A stretch of 64,000 bases of DNA from Chloroflexi bacterium TSY (GTDB lineage Bacteria > Chloroflexota > Anaerolineae > Caldilineales > Caldilineaceae), in NCBI GenBank assembly GCA_019217005.1, contig JAHBNG010000047.1, positions 33,731-97,730 of the forward strand, given 5' to 3'. The notes beneath the pieces are model-generated. The model ran no database searches and was not told where the DNA came from. It worked only from the letters and a program-made list of their open reading frames with translations. A program made the position numbers and the translations under genes. Positions within the stretch are counted from its first letter, which is position 1, and the number at the start of each line of letters is the position of its first letter. This document shows, piece by piece, positions 30,427-38,042 of the stretch.

Positions 30427-30643
30427 TCAGTAGATCCAAATTTGGCGTTTTTGGCTATTTTCAGTCGAGATTGCAGGGATTTTGGAGTCATTTATTCAGA
30501 TTTCGGTTACAGAAAACAACCTATTTCATATCTGAAAATCGCCCAAATCTAACGCAAAAACTAGATATCGACTGGCAAATTTGTATTTATGTCAACTGTT
30601 TAGCCAGAATTCTCTCTCAAAACCTGAAATTTGGATCTACTGA
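30427..30643. mobile_element. MITE-2 copy 2 (217 bp) in the IS701-family element
   Basis: Same ends TCAGTAGATCCAAATTT, opposite orientation to copy 1, target duplication GAC at 30424-30426 and 30644-30646. It lies in the leader of the IS701 transposase gene, so it is younger than that IS. Confidence 0.92.
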
Positions 30644-30692
30644 GACTGAAGAGCCAATAAAATGAAGCAGTCTTCGATGAAAGGAAATCAAG

Positions 30693-32153
30693 ATGAAACT
30701 TGCTCAAGCAGTCAATCAATATGACTACAGCCAACTGGAAAGCCCGCCGCTGCTGGAACTGACAGAAGAGCAACTGGCGGCACTGGCCGACCAACTCCAG
30801 GAGTATCATGCCATATATAGTCCATACTTCAGCCATGTGGCTCAGAGAGAGCATGCGTACCACTACATGCGAGGCTTGTTAGACCCCGAAATCAAACGCA
30901 AATCGGCCGAGAACATCGCGCTGGCGACAGTAGGAGAATCGGGTGTACGCCCCCCTGCAAAGCTTTGTGGGTCAGAGCCGCTGGAGCGGTGAAGCGATGC
31001 TGGCGGAACATACTCGACAGACAGGTGAGTTGTTGGGAGACGCAAATGGCGTCTTACTCCTGGATGGGAGCGACATTCCCAAGCAAGGAGAAGAGTCAGT
31101 GGGCGTCAAGCGGCAGCGGTGTGGCGAACTGGGCAAGATCGCCAACTGTCAAGCCGGAGTCTTCCTGGGATATAATAGCTCTCATGGCTATACCTTACTG
31201 AACTGTCGGTTGTATATCCCCCAAGAATGGTTTAGTGATGAGTATGCAGAGAAGCGGTACAAAACCGGTCTTCCCACTGACCTGACCTTCCAAACAAAAA
31301 ATGAATTGGCTTGGTCCATGATTGAGCAGACGCACGCCCTGGGTGCGTTGCCCATCCGCTGGATCACTATGGATGAAGCCTTTGGCAAAGATACTCATCT
31401 GCTTGACTGCATTGATGGCCAAACCGCTTACAGCTACTTTGCTGAAGTGCCCAAAGAGACTCGTGTCTGGACCTCCAGCCCCCCCAGACCTATCTGCCCG
31501 CATCATCTGGACGCGGGCGCAAAGCTTCCAAGCTCCGCGTCCGGCCTGGTGAACCTACGCCTCTCACCGTTGCTCAACTCGCTGACACCTTCCAGGAGCA
31601 TGAGTGGCAACAGCATGTTCTCAAAGAGGGCTCCAAGGGCTTCATCGTTGCTTCCATTGCTTGTCGCCGCATTGTCTCTGTCCGCAATGGGCTCCCCGGT
31701 TCTGCTCTCTGGCTCATCGTCCGCCGCAATCCCGATTGCTCTCTGCAATACTTTCTCTCCAATGCACCCCTTGAGACTTCCTTGGATGACTTCGCCACTG
31801 TTTCTGCTTTGCGTTGGCCCATTGAAACCATTTTTGAACAAGCCAAGCAGTTTCTCGGACTCAACGAATATGAAACTCGCAGTTGGCTCGGTTGGCATCA
31901 TCATATGACCTTAGTCATTTTGGCCTTTGGTTTCTTGGCTCGTTCTCAGTTTTTCCTCAAATATGATGCCCCCGCTCTCACTTTGCCACAGGTTGTTGAA
32001 CTTCTCCATGCCGTTCTGCCTAAACCTGTCTTGACACTCGCTGAGACTATCGAGCGCCTTCGCTACAAGCAACGTCGTCTTGTTTCCGCTAAACGCTCGC
32101 ATTATCTTGTGCAAAAATCGAACATTATCGAGCCTTTACTTGATGCACAGTAG
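30693..32153 (+). pseudogene. IS701-family transposase, several frameshifts
   Basis: Pieces in changing frames show LLLDGSDIPKQGEESVGVKR (first Asp), WITMDEAFGKD (second Asp) and LRWPIETIFEQAKQFLGLNE (Glu), the IS701 pattern. The frame breaks at a C-run near 30950, at a C-run of seven near 31480 and again before 31780. The remaining 3' part (31782-32153) is open to LLDAQ. It is probably inactive unless the C-run indels are sequencing errors. Confidence 0.88.
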
Positions 32154-32538
32154 TATTAAAGCCGAGCACGGCATGAGTGTCCTCTACATCACCCACAATC
32201 TGGGGGTACTGGCCCAGATTTGTGACCGGATGGCCGTGATGTACGCTGGCGAGCTGGTCGAGGTGGCGCCGACGGCCGAGATTTTCACTACCCCTCGTCA
32301 TCCTTACACGCGCGGGCTGATCGCGGCCGTGCCGCGGCTCAGTGACCCCAACGAGGGCAGAGAGAAACTGCGCGGCCTGCTGCGGCGAGAAGAGCTGCCC
32401 CCAGGCTGCCGCTTTGCGCCCCGGTGTGATTATGCCCAGTCCGAATGCTTTGCCCAACCTCAAGCACTGACTGCGGTTGGCCAGAATCACCAAACGGCTT
32501 GCTGGCTGTGGGAACGTGTTGCGGAGGAGGCAAGATGA

Positions 32539-32974
32539 CAAAGCAATGCATGATGAAGAAGGGGATATCTAATAAACTTGTTGCGAAATAAAATCTGGCT
32601 GTGGCGGCTTTCGAAAAGGTCTTCCATGACAGTTGGAGATACCGTCAGGAAATTGAAAAGAGTCTTGATAGTGAGACACAAGTATGGTTAAATTGATTCG
32701 TAGCAGAACTCGCTCTGATGGGTTGATATCCAGAGTCGCCAATTTTGGCATTCTGAAGATGCACTTCGTTGGGCATCGCTCAGTTGCGTGTTCGCCAACT
32801 ACGTGGCCTCAGCGGAGTGTAACATTCGTTGCGTTTTATGCAGGTCCGTGACGGTGCATATTGATGATGTACATATAGCTCTATGTTGAACGAATGGGCG
32901 ATGGGGTTTGCTCGCTTTGATATCCGCTTCTGGACTCTCTTTTTTCACGTTCTTACGGGCCGGTTACTGAAGCG
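32539..32974. other. Gap with degenerate sequence before the integron-type cassette
   Basis: A short plus-strand stretch near 32595-32695 reads LAVAAFEKVFHDSWRYRQEI and may be a gene remnant, without start or known family. CATTCGTT near 32824 and AACGAATG near 32894 form a distant inverted repeat of unclear meaning. No complete gene is seen. Confidence 0.35.
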
Positions 32975-34032
32975 TTAGGCCACATGGAATTCCACTACTT
33001 ACGGCAATGTGCCAACAGCGGGTGTTGAAAACTAATTTCAAAAATGTCTTATTCAAGCATTCATTTCACTGGAGATTAAGGCATATTTGGATGGTGATTC
33101 ACGCAAATTTTGACTTCCTCGATGCGCAAAGGCACATACTGTAATTTCATCAGAGAAAAATAATGAAAAGACGTGTTGTTGTAACCGCTGGGGCAGCAGG
33201 TATTGGTCGGGCAATTGCCGAAAAATTTTTGGCTGATAGCGATCAAATAGCCATTTGCGATGTTGACAAAAATGCAGTTGAGGGGTTCTCGCTCGCAAAT
33301 CCACAGGCAATTGCTGTTGTCGCAGATGTTACCTCTGAATCTGAAATGGGTTCCTTTTTGGAAAAATTAGAAAATGAATGGGGTGGTGTTGATGTCGTTT
33401 GCGCTAACGCTGGTACAGGTGGGCCAGCAGGTAATATTGAAGACCTAGATTACAAAGAGTGGCAAAGGTGTATAGCTACGAATGTACACGGCTCGTTTCT
33501 GACATGTCGTTGGGCGGCTAGATTGATGCGTGCACAAGGTGAGGGTTTGATTGTTCTTACATCGTCGACGGCTGGCATATTAGGCTACCCTCTTCGTAGT
33601 CCCTATGCCGCAGCCAAATGGGCGGTTGTTGGAATGACGAAAACTCTGGCAATGGAATTAGGCTCGGCCGGAGTCAGGGTGAATGCAATTTGTCCGGGTG
33701 CAGTAGAAGGTCCCCGGATGGATCAAGTTATAGCTAACGAATCAAATGCTCGTGGCATTTCAGAAGAAGAGGTGCGAGCTTCATACGTTACTGGTGTCTC
33801 GATGAAGACTTGGGTTACAGCAGAAGACCTTGCAAATACCGTCCACTTTCTTGCCTCGTCCGCAGGCTCAAAGATTTCCGGACAGATACTAGCAGTCGAT
33901 AGGCATACCGAAACTTTAGCACCATAACAGTTGGCTCAGGAGCGATTTCAGCTGAAGGAAAAGAATATGAAAATATCGCCTAACAAGCGCATGCAGTCGG
34001 ACGCAGCAAAGCTGCGCCGCTGATGCGGGTCG
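32975..34032 (+). mobile_element. Orphan integron-type gene cassette (SDR gene plus attC)
   Basis: The left boundary is the core site GTTAGGC (32974-32980, GTTRRRY type). The right boundary lies in the attC core GTTGGGC. In the circular form the attC arm GCCTAAC would pair perfectly with the cassette's own leading GTTAGGC, which is the test for a true cassette. It holds one gene in the right orientation. No integrase gene or further clear attC is visible, so it looks like a lone cassette inserted or stranded here. Confidence 0.7.
33163..33927 (+). CDS. Short-chain dehydrogenase/reductase (SDR)
   Basis: A 254-residue classical SDR. The cofactor loop is TAGAAGIGRAIA (residues 7-18), NAG appears as CANAG near residue 86, and the catalytic Ser-Tyr-Lys set is TSSTAG...SPYAAAKWA near residues 135-160. 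VNAICPGAVEGPRM follows as in sugar or alcohol dehydrogenases. It probably uses NAD(H): the acidic residue in CDVDKN at the end of strand 2 favours NAD over NADP. The substrate is unknown. It is the cargo of the integron-type cassette and carries no nearby partner genes. Confidence 0.9.
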   Translation: MKRRVVVTAGAAGIGRAIAEKFLADSDQIAICDVDKNAVEGFSLANPQAIAVVADVTSESEMGSFLEKLENEWGGVDVVCANAGTGGPAGNIEDLDYKEWQRCIATNVHGSFLTCRWAARLMRAQGEGLIVLTSSTAGILGYPLRSPYAAAKWAVVGMTKTLAMELGSAGVRVNAICPGAVEGPRMDQVIANESNARGISEEEVRASYVTGVSMKTWVTAEDLANTVHFLASSAGSKISGQILAVDRHTETLAP

Positions 34033-34038
34033 TTGGGC
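33978..34038 (+). other. attC-like integron recombination site
   Basis: 61 bp from GCCTAAC (RYYYAAC) to GTTGGGC (GTTRRRY). Between them GCAT-CAG-CGG-CGCAGC pairs with GCTGCG-CCG-CTG-ATGC. The left arm carries three unpaired bases (G, T, A) between the paired blocks. Extrahelical bases on one arm are the hallmark that lets the integrase choose the strand. The loop is AAA. The site starts 50 bp after the SDR stop, the normal spot in a cassette. Confidence 0.82.
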
Positions 34039-34189
34039 GGTGCGTGATTTGGGCTCTCAGCCATATAGATTATACTTACGCTGTTATTGACCGGGTCTTC
34101 TGAGTATCACCCACAGCCGCGGGCCACCAATCAGCTGCGGTAAACAATAGGGGTATCGTCTCCGATGAGACATATTGCCGTCCTTCCAG

Positions 34190-35188
34190 TTACAAAATCA
34201 ACAATGAATGCCAGATGCGTTTCAAATTAAACGGCAACTTTTCCCAATTATCACCGTAGTCAGTGCTGTGCCAGACCTCACCATTGGTCAGCCCGGCGTA
34301 AAGGTGACCAGCCGCATCAGGCAGGGTAACAAGTGCAGTGGGCGTAACCGGCAGGGGATGCGGCGCCCAGCCGATAGGCTGCCAATCATCTTCTCCGGTC
34401 GTGCGGTAAAGATAGATTTCCGGTTTCTGACCGTAGGCGTTGAAGGGGCTGGGTGCGACACAAACATACCAGATTTCGGGATTGACGGGGTCTACTGCAC
34501 ACACAATCCCATAAGGTTTTGCCAGTCCTTGTTGTTTCCTTTCAAACGTGTGACCCCCATCCCGGCTAAACGATACCCCACCACCCGTGCCACCTGCCTC
34601 GTAAACCCACTTTCCGTTGGTGGCATGGAACATAAGCGAATGACAATCACGCAATGCGCCACGACGATAGCGTGACCAGTTTTGCCCACCATCTTCACTG
34701 CGCACCACTGCGCCGAATTCTATCCCGGCCAGAAGCACCTCCGCTTCGGTTGGTGATGGCGCAATGGCGTTAACATAGGGACGGAGGTCTGGGCGATCAA
34801 CGGGAGAAAACCACCACCAACGATTGGGAATGCGGCGAAAACCGTCCAGTTCGACCCACGTGTGCCCGCCGTCATAGGAGGCAAACATCCGGGCGGGCTT
34901 GGTCCCGGCGTAGATAATGTTTGGTTTGTGGCGATTAACAGCCAGCGCTTTAACCCATTGGCCGTCCAAACCACTAACCTGCCAGGTCAGACCACAATCC
35001 TCAGAGCGCCAGACTCCCTGCTTTCGAGTTCCGGTATAAATGATGTTTGGGTTCAGAGGATCGGCGGCTAAACAGCTTACCCCTTTGCCGGGAAGCAGCA
35101 ATTCAACTGACCATTCACCATTTGCCGTATATGTGGCCCGTGTCAGGTCTTCTCCTGTTGTGGCGATAAAGGTATTGAAGTTCATCAC
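34190..35188 (-). CDS. BNR/Asp-box beta-propeller protein
   Basis: A 332-residue protein with at least five Asp-box motifs (S-x-D-x-G-x-T/N-W): SEDCGLTW, SYDGGHTW, SEDGGQNW, SRDGGHTF and STDYGDNW, spaced as blades of a propeller. Asp-box propellers occur in sialidases, other glycosidases and VPS10/Ycf48-like proteins. No sialidase Arg triad is obvious and no signal peptide is visible, so a catalytic role is not claimed. It stands alone, convergent with the cassette gene. Confidence 0.85.
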   Translation of the reverse strand: MMNFNTFIATTGEDLTRATYTANGEWSVELLLPGKGVSCLAADPLNPNIIYTGTRKQGVWRSEDCGLTWQVSGLDGQWVKALAVNRHKPNIIYAGTKPARMFASYDGGHTWVELDGFRRIPNRWWWFSPVDRPDLRPYVNAIAPSPTEAEVLLAGIEFGAVVRSEDGGQNWSRYRRGALRDCHSLMFHATNGKWVYEAGGTGGGVSFSRDGGHTFERKQQGLAKPYGIVCAVDPVNPEIWYVCVAPSPFNAYGQKPEIYLYRTTGEDDWQPIGWAPHPLPVTPTALVTLPDAAGHLYAGLTNGEVWHSTDYGDNWEKLPFNLKRIWHSLLIL

Positions 35189-35371
35189 GATTCCTCCCCG
35201 TAAACCATTGATATTGACTCCGCTACAATTCCTCTCAAATCAATAAAATCGGTCATGATTGTATTCAGTAAATGATTGAGGCAGATGAATCCGCTTCAAT
35301 CATTAAGACAAGTGAGGCGCACAAAACGTGACATCCCTTTTAATCTCTGGCTCAAACTATTCTGGTGAATC

Positions 35372-35455
35372 TATACTGAGCAAGGCCATAGATGAGAAAA
35401 GATAACTGAATTTTACTCGTGTAGAGCATTCTCATCTATGAGCGCTTGCGGTATA
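35372..35455. repeat. Covarying hairpin element, copy 1
   Basis: The left side reads TATAC-TGA-GCAAG-GCC-ATAGATGAGAA and the right side TTCTCATCTAT-GAGCG-CTTGC-G-GTATA. Three paired blocks are separated by the same internal loops as in copy 2 (41554-41650). The middle block is GCAAG/CTTGC here and GCACG/CGTGC there, a compensatory change. It stands in an intergenic region upstream of the BNR gene. Confidence 0.7.
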
Positions 35456-35656
35456 TGTATGAGAACCTGATGTGAGTTCTTTGTTATGGTATACTTTACA
35501 TTGTGAATTTTGGCAGTAATTGCCCGTGTCACCGAATGTTGCGCTGCAACATTACATCCGGTAGACCCCAAGGTGAGCGCGCGATCAACGTTAGTCATCC
35601 CATGTGAACCCACGTCGTTTTGGAAGTTGGTCTTGTCGCAGTCCTGGGGCCGCTGA

Positions 35657-35827
35657 TGTAAGCGTTGGCCGACAACCCTGGACAAGATCGAAGGCGGTGT
35701 TGCGGTCGGGTTCGACACGCAGGACGAACTGCTCAGCGATCTGATTCGGCGCCCTGAGGGAATGGTGGAAAAGGCTGTTCGGCAGTCCGCCTTCTCCTGG
35801 TTGAAAATCAAATTCACGCCCGTTTAA
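35657..35827 (+). pseudogene. C-terminal fragment of an unknown gene
   Basis: A plus frame reads TLDKIEGGVAVGFDTQDELL, then SDLIRRPEGMVEKAVRQSAF and WLKIKFTPV before TAA at 35825. The amino-acid pattern looks like a real protein end, but a stop lies just upstream and no start or family is recognisable. A perfect palindrome ATGTTGCGCTGCAACAT at 35536-35552 lies before it. Confidence 0.35.
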
Positions 35828-35915
35828 TCTCTGATCATGCGCGAAATTCACCAGAAGCCGTGGGTCCACTGTTACTATGACAGGTTGCGCTGTAAGTTCA
35901 TTGAGGAGAAACATT

Positions 35916-36332
35916 ATGACCAGCGAGGATATGAACAATCCACTACGCACAGGAAGCTGTAGCTGCGGCGCGATTCAGTTTGAAGTGCGTGGTCCGGTTG
36001 TTGGCATCAGCGAGTGCCACTGCTCTAAGTGCCGCAAGGAGAGCGGTACAAACTCCGGCATGTTTATACCCGTTCGTGCTGAACAATTTCGGTGGATATC
36101 CGGTGAGGATCACATCAGCGACTATGATCGCTGCGAAACTTGCGGCTCGCTCGCCCCCTATCCAACTTGGAACGGAAAGATGTACGACGTCCTTGCTGGC
36201 CTGCTCGACGACTACACGGGCATTCAGATTGCCCAGCACATCTTTGTCGGCTCCAAGGCCCATTGGGATGTGATCGGTGACCACGCGCCGCAGTATCAAG
36301 AGGATGAAGGGCCGCCGCTTGTGCAATTGTAA
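35916..36332 (+). CDS. GFA/CENP-V-family zinc protein
   Basis: A 138-residue protein with the zinc pattern CSCGAIQFEV...CHCSKC near residues 15-40 and CETCG near residue 77, typical of the GFA family named after glutathione-dependent formaldehyde-activating enzyme. The start at 35916 follows TTGAGGAGAAACATT. Most family members have no proven substrate; S-hydroxymethyl-glutathione formation is only the founding case. No neighbours point to formaldehyde metabolism. Confidence 0.85.
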   Translation: MTSEDMNNPLRTGSCSCGAIQFEVRGPVVGISECHCSKCRKESGTNSGMFIPVRAEQFRWISGEDHISDYDRCETCGSLAPYPTWNGKMYDVLAGLLDDYTGIQIAQHIFVGSKAHWDVIGDHAPQYQEDEGPPLVQL

Positions 36333-36463
36333 GGAACCTGGATAAATCTTAGTTGGCCGCTTTCGTGGTATACAGTCCAAAAGATAGACTACTTGATGTA
36401 TAGAACAGAAAAGGGGAATCCAGATATAAGCTGGACTCCCCTTTTGATTTTTGAAAAGCGATA

Positions 36464-36709
36464 TCACTCTAAGTCGATTTCATCTCGCACCAATTGATCA
36501 ACAGTTACATCAAATATATCGGCGATCTTGATTGCCATTACGATATTAGGATGTCTTTTCCCGTTCTCCATTCGGGTAATATAAGATTGGTCAACATCAA
36601 GGATACTACCAAGTTCGCGCGTCGTTAGCCCTCGTTGCGTTCGTAACGCTCGCAATTTTTCACCAAATTTTTGCATATATTTGTAAAGATCGGCGGACTT
36701 GACAGTCAT
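36464..36709 (-). CDS. Xre-family HTH regulator
   Basis: An 81-residue single-domain regulator: LRALRTQRGLTTRELGSILD followed by the recognition helix DQSYITRMENGKRHPNIVMA. It is transcribed divergently from a small gene at 36789. A 30 bp perfect palindrome lies between them at 36725, next to this gene's start, so autorepression and control of the divergent gene are likely. Confidence 0.9.
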   Translation of the reverse strand: MTVKSADLYKYMQKFGEKLRALRTQRGLTTRELGSILDVDQSYITRMENGKRHPNIVMAIKIADIFDVTVDQLVRDEIDLE

Positions 36710-36724
36710 TGAATGCCGTGATAA

Positions 36725-36754
36725 AATATTGATGACTCATGAGTCATCAATATT
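36725..36754. promoter_or_regulatory. 30 bp perfect palindrome between divergent genes
   Basis: The arm AATATTGATGACTCA is followed directly by its exact complement. It lies 16 bp upstream of the Xre start codon and 35 bp before the start of the divergent small gene, the right place for the Xre protein's operator. Confidence 0.75.
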
Positions 36755-36788
36755 GATGAATAGCAAATCCAAAGAAAGGAGGAACAAA

Positions 36789-37016
36789 ATGGCGGCCGTA
36801 GCACCCTCTGAACTCTTGCGACAATGGGAACTGGAGCAGATCACGCCAGAAATGGCAATCGGGCAGTTGATCCAAAACCAAGTCAAACAGCAAGAGTTAC
36901 TTGAGAACAACAGCCGTATACTCTCTATTATTCGTCTTGATGTTGACAGCTTAATCACCCATACAGGGTTGCCGCCGCGCGATAAAGGCAGGCGAAAACC
37001 ACCCAAACAAAGCTGA
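36789..37016 (+). CDS. Small protein of unknown function, divergent from the Xre regulator
   Basis: 75 residues starting MAAVAPSELLRQWELEQITP after a strong AGGAGGAACAAA site, which is why 36789 is chosen over upstream in-frame ATG codons. It is mostly helical, with VKQQELLENNSRILSIIRLD, and has a basic tail (RDKGRRKPPKQS). I do not recognise a family. A terminator follows. Position suggests it is controlled by the Xre protein; a toxin-antitoxin or phage-like role is possible but unsupported. Confidence 0.6.
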   Translation: MAAVAPSELLRQWELEQITPEMAIGQLIQNQVKQQELLENNSRILSIIRLDVDSLITHTGLPPRDKGRRKPPKQS

Positions 37017-37055
37017 CGCCCATCTCTGAACAACCAAGCGAATCAACACCAAACC

Positions 37056-37090
37056 GCCCTGCGCAGTCTCGTCCACTGTGGAGGGCTTTT
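37056..37090 (+). terminator. Rho-independent terminator
   Basis: GCCCT...CAGT pairs with ACTG...AGGGC around TCTCGTCC and is followed by TTTT. It lies 39 bp after the stop of the small gene at 36789. Confidence 0.7.
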
Positions 37091-37270
37091 CTCTATGATA
37101 CGCGGAAGGGGCGATTTAGGCAAAGTGCAAGTCAGGTGCAATCCATGAGAATCAATGGTATAATGGAACTATAAGATAGTTCGGAATACAAAGGAACATG
37201 AAGTTTCACCTTCCCTTCGTGGAGGATGCGGTTTTCGGACGCTCCTTACCTTGAAAATGGAAAAAGAGAA

Positions 37271-37612
37271 ATGGAACAGACAGATAAATCTGGATATACA
37301 ACTGTAGCTGATACGGTTACGATTACCGAAATCATTGATGATCTACGGGCTGCAGAAGAAATGGTTCGCCAATTTGAACGCCGCTATTGGTTAAGTTCAG
37401 CCGATTTCTATGAGCTTTACCAGCAAGGTATGGTAGATGATGGTGAAAACAGTGAGGATCTCGCCTTGTGGGCTGGTTTTTATATGATAAAAATGGACCG
37501 TGAAGCCTCTTTGCAATCCTTGTCTCATGCACGCGCCACCAAACTACGGGCCATGGCCCCTGAAGGCACTGTACAGATTCAGCCAGTTGAGCCAGCCTTG
37601 CAAATTGCGTAG
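37271..37612 (+). CDS. Putative antitoxin of a TumE-type pair
   Basis: 113 residues starting MEQTDKSGYTTVADTVTITE. The core TEIIDDLRAAEEMVRQFERRYWLSSADFYELYQQG and LALWAGFYMIKM resembles the small helical proteins commonly found just upstream of TumE toxins. An upstream in-frame ATG at 37226 is possible, but the ribosome-binding context favours 37271. The stop is 10 bp before the TumE-like gene. The antitoxin role is inferred from position. Confidence 0.65.
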   Translation: MEQTDKSGYTTVADTVTITEIIDDLRAAEEMVRQFERRYWLSSADFYELYQQGMVDDGENSEDLALWAGFYMIKMDREASLQSLSHARATKLRAMAPEGTVQIQPVEPALQIA

Positions 37613-37622
37613 GAGCGGCGGC

Positions 37623-38026
37623 ATGGCATTCCCAGCCCGCACAGAATATGAATCGCTACTCTATCGAATCCTAGAACATCCGGAAGTCACGTCTTCTACC
37701 CTTCACTTGTATAGTACGAGCGCATTAACTGCTATTTACGCGGTGAATTAGTATTACAGAACGGTCTTCGAATTCGTATTGTCGAAGTGCTTGACTTCAA
37801 AAAGCGTCAAATTGTCACTTATAGTTACACTGTCTTCCGCGGTGAAACACGTATTCGCTGGTATGATTCACAACCACATCCAGAGAATCCTGCTTTACAT
37901 GCGACCTTTCCTCACCATTTTCATACTGATCCAGATATTAAACATAATCGCCAACCTGCACCAGGGATTTCCTTCGTGCAGCCGAATCTTTCGCAATTGG
38001 TTGCTGACTGTACTCAGTTGGAATAA
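37623..38026 (+). pseudogene. TumE-family toxin with one frameshift
   Basis: It starts MAFPARTEYESLLYRILEHP. The frame slips by one base near 37730 and continues as YLRGELVLQNGLRIRIVEVL and VFRGETRIRWYDSQPHPENP, then FPHHFHTDPDIK. The YSYTVFRGETRIRWYD...H.P.....FPHHFH pattern marks the TumE toxin family (DUF6516). IS-A copy 3 begins 16 bp after the stop. It is inactive unless the slip is a sequencing error. Confidence 0.8.
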
Positions 38027-38042
38027 GGCCATTCCACAAAAA

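Larger units (their letters stand above)
30321..32155 (+). mobile_element. IS701-family element, itself carrying MITE-2
   Basis: The ends are TACTACTGTGCA and its inverted copy. The 4 bp duplication TTAA lies at 30317-30320 and 32156-32159. The left duplication overlaps the ISAzo13 target copy, showing that this element arrived second. Its length is 1835 bp, or 1615 bp without MITE-2. Confidence 0.9.
28364..32538 (+). pseudogene. ABC transporter ATPase, DppD/OppD type, split by two IS elements
   Basis: The N-terminal part (native ATG probably 28397, MTKDKGPM...) has Walker A GESGCGKST, signature LSGGQLQR and Walker [13 protein letters not shown]. At LLDRL the gene is interrupted at 29019. 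It resumes at 32159 as KAEHGMSVLYITHNLGVLAQ, with the H-loop His and the C-terminal oligopeptide-transporter Cys-rich tail (CRFAPRCDYAQSEC). Removing both IS elements and their duplications gives RLLDRLKAEHGMSVLYITHN in frame. The usual second ATPase (DppF) is absent after 32538. The transporter cannot work as the sequence stands. Confidence 0.93.

Noticed and set aside
32768..32774. GTTGGGC as the end of a second attC upstream of the cassette
   Set aside because: No matching GCCCAAC arm or stem could be found before 32974, so only the core heptamer supports it.
35591..35950. Minus-strand open frame of 119 codons opposite the GFA gene start
   Set aside because: Its N-terminus is the antisense of the GFA start region and it has no domain; the plus-strand frame has the better protein-like pattern.
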